A DNA stretch of 12,296 nucleotides from Saprospiraceae bacterium (GTDB taxonomy: Bacteria; Bacteroidota; Bacteroidia; Chitinophagales; Saprospiraceae), in assembly GCA_013002625.1 (NCBI GenBank), contig JABDJE010000180.1, positions 1 to 12,296 on the forward strand. Reading direction: 5' to 3'. Below the pieces are notes generated by a model, which searched no databases, had not been told where the DNA came from, and saw only the letters and a list, made by a program, of their open reading frames with translations. The stretch's first letter is position 1. Each line of letters starts with the position of its first letter. The position numbers and the translations under genes are program-made. Below are positions 6,016 through 12,296 of the stretch, one piece after another.

Positions 6016-7065
6016 GTGCCTGACACTGCCGGAAAACCATATCAATTCAACCTTAACAAGACCATTAACAGATTGGTCGTTGTTGTCAGTGTGGGAATTA
6101 TAGCCCATTTGATTTTCTTATTACTGACCAACGAAAAGAACATATTCCAATATCTCTCTCAGATTAAATTACCTTATGTCTTTTTGATTCTCGTGCTTTT
6201 ATCCATGAATTGGATAGGACATGGCTTACGCATCGTGATCTGGACACATTACCTGAAGCAAAGGTTAAAATTCCTCACTGGCGTTAAAATCGCAATTTAC
6301 ACTGAGTTGGGGCAAGCTATTACCCCTACACTTATTGGCGGTGGCCCAATAAAATTGGCCTTATTTATTCGAAACGGATTATCGACAGGTAAAGCAGGTT
6401 TCCTTACCCTATTAGGCGGTGTCGAAGACTTTATTATGTATAGCTCTGTATTTATAATAAGTTGCTTTTATGCCAGAGATGCTGTATTTCAAATTGGCGA
6501 AGCCATTAGTTTGTTCGTAGTTGAAAAATGGGACTTGATCCTCTTGGTTATTATAGGAATTTTCATTTTAAGAATAATCTTTAAAAAATTAAATTGGTCA
6601 ATTGTACCAAGGAAATACAATCAGGCGTGGGAGAATTTAATGCTTGAATTAAAGTCGGGGTGGCAAGAAATGATCTACACATTTGGAAAAGTAATCCGTA
6701 ATGGATTTGGGTATTTCATTCTCAGTTTCAGCATCTTAATTTTTCAATGGACAAGTCGATTTACAGTCCTTATCGTATTGCTTTATGCATTAGGCGTAGA
6801 TTTTGAGCCTGTACAAATTTATCTCCAGCAATGGATTGTCTACCTTACGATGATCTTCATACCTACGCCTGGCGCTACAGGGGGTGCTGAAGCGACATTC
6901 TTTCTCTTGTTCGATGGAGAAATTCCTAAAGACTTGCTTCCACTGATCGTATCAACATGGCGTTTCTTTATTTACTACCTCATGCTTTTTACAGCGGTTA
7001 CGCTTGTCCAGGTCTTTCATTTTTCGAAAAAGAAAAGACAACCCTCTACTATCGACAACGAATAA
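6016..7065 (+). CDS. YbhN/LPG-synthase-like integral membrane protein (UPF0104, flippase-type)
   Basis: A polytopic inner-membrane protein of the lysylphosphatidylglycerol-synthase transmembrane family, about 349 residues from GTG 6016 or 356 from TTG 5995. Around eight hydrophobic segments are visible (from the TTG start: about 26-46, 58-78, 145-162, 176-196, 237-268, 277-306, 318-342 and a shorter one near 100-116). Two conserved loops define the family: PTLIGGGPIKLALFIRNG (111-128), with a nearby GGVEDF (141-146), and PTPGATGGAEA (290-300). The C-terminus is basic. It has no soluble synthase domain, so it is not a full MprF. Family members are implicated in lipid or polyprenyl-glycan translocation; the substrate here is unknown. 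No ATG is available near the N-terminus. It lies just after the Nudix gene on the same strand. Confidence 0.8.
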   Translation: MPDTAGKPYQFNLNKTINRLVVVVSVGIIAHLIFLLLTNEKNIFQYLSQIKLPYVFLILVLLSMNWIGHGLRIVIWTHYLKQRLKFLTGVKIAIYTELGQAITPTLIGGGPIKLALFIRNGLSTGKAGFLTLLGGVEDFIMYSSVFIISCFYARDAVFQIGEAISLFVVEKWDLILLVIIGIFILRIIFKKLNWSIVPRKYNQAWENLMLELKSGWQEMIYTFGKVIRNGFGYFILSFSILIFQWTSRFTVLIVLLYALGVDFEPVQIYLQQWIVYLTMIFIPTPGATGGAEATFFLLFDGEIPKDLLPLIVSTWRFFIYYLMLFTAVTLVQVFHFSKKKRQPSTIDNE

Positions 7066-7160
7066 TCGATATTTCCTGACGAATACTCATTTACTGAGCA
7101 TTTACAACTTAGATACTTCAGATTTGAAGCATAAGAATTATTCACCTAAATCGAAGTATC

Positions 7161-7883
7161 ATGAAAACTATCCTTTGTATTCTTTTAATCAGCATGTCAG
7201 CAGTGACTATTCAAGCGCAGGAAATCCATGTGTTTGAAAAAGAAAATGTATTTGCCACCTCAGGTATCAAATTAAGAGCTACGCCATCCCAAACCGGTCA
7301 GGTAATCAAAATCATTCCGTTCGGAGAATCCTTTAGTGTGTTGGAGAATACGGAACAGGCACAATCGATAGAGTGGATGGATGGAACATGGATTAAAGGA
7401 CAATATCAGGGATTGGAGGGTTATATCTTCGATGGGTTTACCTCCAGCTTGCCTGTCCCAACTTTAGACTTTGAATTAACGCAGGAAGATTTGGATTTAT
7501 CATACCCATTGCTCGCATGGGCAGAATACCATTTCGATCCGGTACGAACCAATGATACGGTTCAAACCAACCACGCCTTTGTCATGACACAACATCTTGA
7601 AAATGGAATACGAGTTCAAAGAGAGGAGTCGGACTACCATTTCAAAGTAGAAGTGATCATGCCGAACACAGATATTTCGGATGTATTCATACTCTTAAGA
7701 TCGATGTTGCTTACAAAACTCGAAAGACAAGCCTTCAATCACAGTGCTGTGTACATTTTAAATGATAAAGGTTGGGTGGATCAAATCAAAATAGATTTGG
7801 ATAACCCAGTTGAAATAAAATCACTAGCCGATGGAAGTGTAAAAATAAGTGTTGTTACTTTTCATGAAGGCTGCAGCTTGTAA
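7161..7883 (+). CDS. Secreted SH3b-domain protein of unknown function
   Basis: A 240-residue exported protein. Residues 1-19 form a signal peptide with a likely cleavage after TIQA. Residues 29-95 resemble a bacterial SH3 (SH3_3) domain: IKLRATPSQTGQVIKIIPFG, then W and KGQYQGLEGYIFDGF, as in wall- or ligand-binding modules of periplasmic proteins. The C-terminal 140 residues are strand-rich, have no family I recognise, and end in a GCSL tail. The ATG at 7161 is fixed by the signal peptide. A TTTG at 7123-7126 followed after 20 nt by TAAATCGA (7147-7154) has promoter-like spacing but a poor -7 match. The gene is followed by a strong terminator. Confidence 0.8.
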   Translation: MKTILCILLISMSAVTIQAQEIHVFEKENVFATSGIKLRATPSQTGQVIKIIPFGESFSVLENTEQAQSIEWMDGTWIKGQYQGLEGYIFDGFTSSLPVPTLDFELTQEDLDLSYPLLAWAEYHFDPVRTNDTVQTNHAFVMTQHLENGIRVQREESDYHFKVEVIMPNTDISDVFILLRSMLLTKLERQAFNHSAVYILNDKGWVDQIKIDLDNPVEIKSLADGSVKISVVTFHEGCSL

Positions 7884-7926
7884 TGCGCGCACCTTAGTGA
7901 ATTGCCTTTAGAAAGACGGATTGTTC

Positions 7927-7954
7927 AGCCCGCTACAACGGTAGCGGGTTTTTT
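7927..7954 (+). terminator. Intrinsic terminator after the SH3b gene
   Basis: CCCGCTAC (7929-7936) pairs perfectly with GTAGCGGG (7941-7948) around an AACG loop. The stem can be extended by G-U and A-T pairs and is followed directly by six T's (7949-7954). It ends the plus-strand unit. The T-run touches the stop codon of the convergent LytTR gene, and the hairpin also lies immediately downstream of that gene. Confidence 0.93.
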
Positions 7955-8669
7955 ATTGAGCAATAGCCTCCATTACCATAGTTTTCTTACGCACAGCAAC
8001 CGGTACATGGGTGCCGTCTTGCATGAGCAGATAACCACCTTCAGTTTTGATATAGGATTTGATAAATGCCTTATTCACCAAATGAGATTGATGTACTCTT
8101 AAAAATGTTTCAGGTAATTTAGTTTCAAATTCTTTTAGTGTTTTGGTCACCAACAATTTGGAACCATCACTAAAATAGAACTGGGTATAATTGCCAATCG
8201 ATGCACACCTAATAATTTCCTCGATATGAACTCTTCTGATTTCTTCCTGGGTATTGAGTGCCAGATACTGCATGGCATTCTGATCAGATTCAACTGTTGC
8301 TGTATTTGACTGGGCAGCCACCAGTCTGTCGATGGCGGCTTTCAACCGATCCGGATCGATCGGTTTCAGCAAATAGTCAAAGGCTTCAAATTCAAACGCC
8401 TTTATAGCGTGTTCCTCAGAAGCGGTTGTGAATATGACCTTCAATTGATCCTGCTCAATGATTTCAAGTAAATCAAAACCATCACCATCACCCATGTGGA
8501 TATCCAGGAAGATCAAATCAGGTTTTTCAGCACGTAATAATTTTGCCCCGCTCAAAACCCCATCCGCAGTACCTACTAACTCTATCTGATCTTCATATTC
8601 TCGAAGATCTGCTTTCAAACTTTCAATGGCCATGGGCATATCGTCAATAATTACAGCTCTAATCTTCAT
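7953..8669 (-). CDS. LytTR-family DNA-binding response regulator
   Basis: A 238-residue response regulator. The receiver domain (residues 3-120) has acidic pocket D9/D10, phospho-acceptor D56 in FLDIHMG, switch T81 and K102 in LLKPID. A short linker leads to a LytTR DNA-binding domain at about 135-235 with the typical HIEEIIRC, RVHQSHLVNK and VPVAVRKK segments. Phosphorylation by the neighbouring kinase is expected to control binding to direct-repeat promoters. The ATG follows the kinase stop with no intervening base (TAAATG), so the pair is co-translated. The targets cannot be deduced here. Confidence 0.96.
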   Translation of the reverse strand: MKIRAVIIDDMPMAIESLKADLREYEDQIELVGTADGVLSGAKLLRAEKPDLIFLDIHMGDGDGFDLLEIIEQDQLKVIFTTASEEHAIKAFEFEAFDYLLKPIDPDRLKAAIDRLVAAQSNTATVESDQNAMQYLALNTQEEIRRVHIEEIIRCASIGNYTQFYFSDGSKLLVTKTLKEFETKLPETFLRVHQSHLVNKAFIKSYIKTEGGYLLMQDGTHVPVAVRKKTMVMEAIAQ

Positions 8670-10367
8670 TTACTTTGCTTTAAAGGGTATTAAAATAATG
8701 ACTTTTGTGCCCAAAGCTTCCCCATTAACAGATACGATATCTTCCATTTCAATGAATTTAGATTTCTGACTTCTTGATAATGCTGCAATACGGTCATTTA
8801 TAATACTTATTGCATGACTCGTATGTCCTTCTTTTCTGAATTGTCCTGCTGCTTTACGTCCGATGCCATCGTCCAGTATCGTAACCTGAAGTATTTTATT
8901 TCTTTCAACAAATTCAACTTCAATCTTTCCATGACCTTTCTTATGCTTAATTCCGTGCAAGATGGCATTTTCGACGAAGGGCTGAATGAGCATCGGTGGA
9001 ATCCAAAGGTTTGATTTTAACTCTTCAATGATCTCAAAATCGAATTTCTGACCATGGGCCATTTGCTCCAGCCCTAAATAATGCTTTAAAAATTTGACTT
9101 CATCGGCAACAGAGATCCATTCCTTTGTTGATGCTTCGAGCAATGAACGCATCATCTGGGCGAAACTATTTAAATATTTTCTGGCATCTTTTTGATGACC
9201 AACAGCAATAAGTCCTGAAATACTATTTAAGGCATTGAAGATGAAGTGCGGGTTCATTTGTAATTGCCCCATCTTTTGCTGCAACTTTAGCACACGCAAT
9301 TCCTCTCTTATAACTTTGGTCTCTGCCTGCAAGCGACGCCTTGTTTTTAATTGCATGCGTTGGGCTAAAACTGCAATACCCAACAAAAGTATAACACCAC
9401 CAAATAAATAAGGCCAATAACTTTGCCACCACGGACTTGCCAGACTGTACATTATCTTATGTTCCTTCGAAGTTGAATTTGGTGTGCGCGCTCTCAAGTG
9501 AATCGGGAGGGTCCCATAAGCTAAATCCTCAAGAATTATCATGTTGTTGTGCTCGGTTTCTTTCCACTTATCAACACCTACAGCATATTCAACCCTTACT
9601 TGTGCCGGGTTAGGGCTATAATATGTATTGAAATAAATGTAACTGTGGTCTTCGTCCAAGGATAATACATAGTCAGATTCAAGATGTAGAATCGGAGGGG
9701 CGTCATGGATGAATCGTGTGTCCTTTTTAACTTGCGCATCGCTGGTTGTCCAAACCACATTCCATAGATCGATAAAAAAGGCATCAATATCGGCTTCTAT
9801 TGACCTCAAAGTTTGAAGGTGCATGTCATACAGATACAATGAACCTCCACCAGAAAGAATCCAGACATTGCCTTTACTAACTTGAATATCCTCGATATCC
9901 TCAGGAAAGTAAACACCATTAATATAAAACTTGCGGATAGCTTCCTGATCATACACCCATAAGCCGTGTTCCCTTGTTCCCAGCAATAATCCATCATTAA
10001 AAATAGCAGCGCAACTGAATGAAAAAGGCTTGCAAAACAGTTGTTGATCACTGTCCGTATCCTTCACGACACAGCTTTCCGTTAAAACAACGGAGCCATC
10101 CTTCAAATTATAGGATTGATTCAACAAGCCACGATTAAAGTTGATTTCAAGCTCGGGTGAAATTTTATTAAGTCTTATGAATTGCTTCTGCTCATGAAAC
10201 TTATAAAACTTACCATGTATGTCCTGAAAATATAGTTCTCCCAGGCTATCGGAAGTCAAAGCAGTAATATCTGAGGTATGTGTCCAAGCGCTCTGTGCTC
10301 CAATATTTCCCGAAAGGGTGAACATTATTACTATAATGTATGTCTGTATTTGTTTCAAGCTTGACAT
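8670..10367 (-). CDS. LytS-type sensor histidine kinase with short periplasmic propeller and Y_Y_Y-like domain
   Basis: A 565-residue membrane kinase. A signal peptide (1-24) leads into a periplasmic region (30-240) of strand/turn repeats reminiscent of regulator propeller blades (for example GLLLGTREHGLWVYD and KGNVWILSGGGSLYLYD). A Y_Y_Y-like domain follows (about 255-312, ending ASPWWQSYW), then one TM helix (about 317-337) and a coiled linker (345-370). The His_kinase domain has MNPHFIFNALNS with phospho-accepting H374. The HATPase_c domain has N467 in FVENAILHG and the G-box DDGIG at 499-503. The propeller part is much shorter than the roughly 700 residues of typical two-propeller hybrid sensors. 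It autophosphorylates and passes phosphate to the directly adjacent LytTR regulator (family knowledge). The signal sensed is unknown. Confidence 0.93.
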   Translation of the reverse strand: MSSLKQIQTYIIVIMFTLSGNIGAQSAWTHTSDITALTSDSLGELYFQDIHGKFYKFHEQKQFIRLNKISPELEINFNRGLLNQSYNLKDGSVVLTESCVVKDTDSDQQLFCKPFSFSCAAIFNDGLLLGTREHGLWVYDQEAIRKFYINGVYFPEDIEDIQVSKGNVWILSGGGSLYLYDMHLQTLRSIEADIDAFFIDLWNVVWTTSDAQVKKDTRFIHDAPPILHLESDYVLSLDEDHSYIYFNTYYSPNPAQVRVEYAVGVDKWKETEHNNMIILEDLAYGTLPIHLRARTPNSTSKEHKIMYSLASPWWQSYWPYLFGGVILLLGIAVLAQRMQLKTRRRLQAETKVIREELRVLKLQQKMGQLQMNPHFIFNALNSISGLIAVGHQKDARKYLNSFAQMMRSLLEASTKEWISVADEVKFLKHYLGLEQMAHGQKFDFEIIEELKSNLWIPPMLIQPFVENAILHGIKHKKGHGKIEVEFVERNKILQVTILDDGIGRKAAGQFRKEGHTSHAISIINDRIAALSRSQKSKFIEMEDIVSVNGEALGTKVIILIPFKAK

Positions 10368-10453
10368 AATATAACAAAACGCCTTTTCTTTACGTCTTTA
10401 TTGGATAGAAAGGCAGTTAATCTAAAAACAAAAACGAAGATCAAGAATTATAA

Positions 10454-10461
10454 TACTTTTG
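10454..10461 (+). promoter_or_regulatory. -7 promoter element for the rhomboid gene
   Basis: TACTTTTG matches TAnnTTTG exactly and ends 15 nt before the ATG at 10477, giving a leader of about ten bases. The divergent intergenic space also holds a weak interrupted inverted repeat (GCCTTT 10381-10386 with AAAGGC 10409-10414). Confidence 0.55.
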
Positions 10462-10476
10462 ATAGAGCTTTAGACT

Positions 10477-11373
10477 ATGTTGAATTCGGTATTCGAAGAC
10501 TTTAAGTACGCTATGCGATCCGGAAATATGATCACGAAGATCATGATCGTGAACGTTGCCATTTTTATCATGTTAAATCTGGTCAAGGTCTTTGATTTTA
10601 ATTCTGGCGTAGATCCACAAAGCATCTTTCACACTATAGAAAATCTACTTTCAGTCCCTTCCAGTATTGGAACATTGATCAGACAACCCTGGAGTATTCT
10701 TACGCACATGTTTTTACATGTAGGGTTTTGGCATATATTCTGGAATATGCTGTTGCTTTATTGGTTTGGTCGAATAGTTGGTGATTTCATTGGAGACAAC
10801 AGGATTCTCCCTATTTATATCATGGGTGGATTGATGGGTGCTGTATTCTATATTGTTACAGACCAGTTTTTACCAAACGGAACCGCGGGCAATGCCTACG
10901 CATTAGGAGCATCTGCAGCTGTTATGGCCATGGTCTGGACCGCCGCTACCTTATCGCCAGACTATATCATGCGGCTGATTTTGATTGGGCCGGTTAAATT
11001 GAAATACATTGCGCTTGTCCTTTTTATACTCGATATTTTCCAATCAGCAGGATCAAGTAATTCAGGTGGTGCCTTTGCTCATATCGGTGGGGCTTTATTT
11101 GGAATGTTGTATGTATACTTGCTTAGAAAGGGAACAGATTTGACCGAACCATGGCAAGCTGATTTTTGGCAGAACAAACCCGCTCGTAAAAAAACTTCAA
11201 GATCATCCTTCAAGGTGGTTCATAAGTCCGAATCCAAACCGCCTCCAAAAAAGGAACGCCCACGCAGTACCCAGGAAGAATTGGACAGAATCCTGGATAA
11301 AATTAATCAACAAGGATATGACAAGTTAAGTCAGGAAGAAAGAGAGTTTCTTTATCAGGCCAGTAAAAAATAA
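10477..11373 (+). CDS. Rhomboid-family intramembrane serine protease
   Basis: A 298-residue inner-membrane protease that cleaves substrate proteins within or next to their TM helices. About six hydrophobic segments lie between residues 20 and 216. The catalytic Ser is S146 in GASAAVMA, and the catalytic His is H202 in AHIGGALFG. The oxyanion-hole region is HxxxN (H86, N90) after HMFLH. The serine motif is GASA rather than the textbook GxSG, a variant seen in other bacterial rhomboids. A basic, proline-rich cytosolic linker (about 232-265) leads to a C-terminal helical segment (266-298, ELDRILDKINQQG) like the small DUF6576-type tail of Bacteroidota rhomboids. The EEP gene starts 3 nt after its stop. 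Substrates are unknown. Confidence 0.94.
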   Translation: MLNSVFEDFKYAMRSGNMITKIMIVNVAIFIMLNLVKVFDFNSGVDPQSIFHTIENLLSVPSSIGTLIRQPWSILTHMFLHVGFWHIFWNMLLLYWFGRIVGDFIGDNRILPIYIMGGLMGAVFYIVTDQFLPNGTAGNAYALGASAAVMAMVWTAATLSPDYIMRLILIGPVKLKYIALVLFILDIFQSAGSSNSGGAFAHIGGALFGMLYVYLLRKGTDLTEPWQADFWQNKPARKKTSRSSFKVVHKSESKPPPKKERPRSTQEELDRILDKINQQGYDKLSQEEREFLYQASKK

Positions 11374-11376
11374 GAT

Positions 11377-12296
11377 GTGAAATCAATTCTTTTCAGTCTA
11401 AACTCACTGGCAGCAGTTCTGCTCATATTCGCCTATATCTCCCCTTATGTCGATCCATCCATTACAGGATTCTTTTCCATTTTTGGTTTATTCTATCCTA
11501 TTATTTTATTTGTAAATATTCTTTTCATTTTTCTATGGCTCATCATTAAAGCCGAAAAAGCCCTCTTATCTTTTTTACTCATTGCTATTGGATATGCACC
11601 GCTGATCAAATATTTTGGATTCAATTCTGAAACTGAGAACTGCAGCGGCATAAGCGTAATTAGTTACAATATCGGAAAGACGAGAATCGACTTTAGCCGA
11701 AAAGATGCAGATAAGTATATTGAACAATTTCGCAAGTTTCTAAAAACAGAAAATCCTGATATCATCTGTCTACAGGAAAAAACAAAATGGCATTTGGATA
11801 TCTACAATGATCTGTTTTCGGAATATAATGTATATCCCAACAATGAATTGGGAACATCGATTTGCAGTAAATATCCAATAGTCAACGGGGGTAACATTCC
11901 CTTCGAATCTATTGCACACAATGCATCCTGGGCGGATGTCAATATTGGGTCTGATACGATGCGTTTCTATTCTATTCATTTAAGTTCAAATCGCATCACC
12001 CGCACGACAGAAAAGATGTTGGATAATCCGGATTTGAGCAATACGGCCATATGGGGTGATCTAAAATTTATATTCAGCAGATACAACAAACACGCACAGT
12101 TGAGATCTTTGCAGCTTGACACTTTGCTCATGCATGCATCGAAATCCCCGCATCCTGTTGTTATATCCGGTGACTTTAATGATGTACCACAATCCTACAT
12201 CTACAATCAAATATGTGCTCGATATAATGATGCTTTTACCGAACGAGGTTTTGAGCTTGCCAAAACCTTTATTTCCGTCGTGCCTGGGCTCAGAAT
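11377..12296 (+). CDS. Endonuclease/exonuclease/phosphatase (EEP) family membrane protein (3' partial)
   Basis: The frame is open from GTG 11377, 3 nt after the rhomboid stop, to the window edge: 306 complete codons. Residues 1-80 contain two or three hydrophobic helices (about 5-25, 32-57, 62-80) that anchor the protein. A metal-dependent EEP catalytic domain starts near 92: SYNIG (96-100, metal or substrate Asn98), CLQEK (131-135, catalytic E134), YSIHL (198-202), and GDFND (265-269, D266 and N268). The window ends just before the expected final Asp-His motif. The nearby ATG at 11375 is out of frame and meets TGA at once, which supports GTG. The domain side probably faces the periplasm. The substrate (nucleic acid, phosphoester or phospholipid) cannot be told. 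Confidence 0.88.
   Translation, partial: MKSILFSLNSLAAVLLIFAYISPYVDPSITGFFSIFGLFYPIILFVNILFIFLWLIIKAEKALLSFLLIAIGYAPLIKYFGFNSETENCSGISVISYNIGKTRIDFSRKDADKYIEQFRKFLKTENPDIICLQEKTKWHLDIYNDLFSEYNVYPNNELGTSICSKYPIVNGGNIPFESIAHNASWADVNIGSDTMRFYSIHLSSNRITRTTEKMLDNPDLSNTAIWGDLKFIFSRYNKHAQLRSLQLDTLLMHASKSPHPVVISGDFNDVPQSYIYNQICARYNDAFTERGFELAKTFISVVPGLR

Noticed and set aside
7004..7237. Plus-strand frame bridging the YbhN-like and SH3b genes
   Set aside because: It overlaps both genes out of frame, and its content is low-complexity and polar with no domain.
8814..9014. Plus-strand frame inside the histidine kinase gene
   Set aside because: It is antisense to the conserved HATPase region, which has intact motifs on the minus strand.
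10381..10414. Inverted repeat GCCTTT/AAAGGC as an operator between the kinase and rhomboid genes
   Set aside because: The arms are only six bases, 22 nt apart, and such a match is expected by chance in a window this size.

Overview
The window looks like ordinary chromosome from a Bacteroidota bacterium, probably a marine or activated-sludge Saprospiria-like lineage (the rank is inference). Three things point there. Several starts lie just downstream of TAnnTTTG-type -7 boxes with very short leaders and no Shine-Dalgarno. A LytS-type histidine kinase carries a periplasmic sensor ending in a Y_Y_Y-like module and is paired with a LytTR regulator. A rhomboid protease is coupled to a membrane-anchored endonuclease/exonuclease/phosphatase (EEP) protein, an arrangement common in this phylum.

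Layout. 1-132 is the tail of an unrecognised gene, convergent with and overlapping an SDR oxidoreductase (101-805, minus). 957-3698 is a compact plus-strand operon: an MlaE-type permease, an MlaF-type ATPase and an MFS exporter, closed by a terminator that contains the MFS stop codon. 3711-4035 is an AT-rich gene-free stretch ending in a promoter for tRNA-Leu(GAG) (4036-4119). Right after the tRNA, 4103-4355 holds the oddest DNA of the window: a second, diverged copy of the tRNA 3' end plus its trailer 119 bp downstream, a half-preserved palindrome between the copies, and an 88-nt array of TGAN tetranucleotides containing a perfect 36-bp tandem duplication. A hypothetical lipoprotein (4405-5184, minus) follows.

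5332-7883 (plus) carries a CoA-type Nudix hydrolase, a YbhN/LPG-synthase-like membrane protein and a secreted SH3b protein, ended by a clear terminator at 7929-7954. 7953-10367 (minus) is the kinase/LytTR two-component system with its genes directly abutting (TAAATG). 10477 to the window end (plus) is a rhomboid protease followed after 3 nt by a GTG-started EEP gene cut by the window edge.

How the genes work together. MlaE and MlaF would form the inner-membrane engine of an outer-membrane lipid transporter, but no MCE-domain partner is present here. The kinase and regulator form a complete signalling pair. The rhomboid and EEP genes are presumably co-transcribed. I see no mobile element, CRISPR array, defence system or biosynthetic cluster. 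The most unusual signal is the non-coding structure after the tRNA, not a new protein system.
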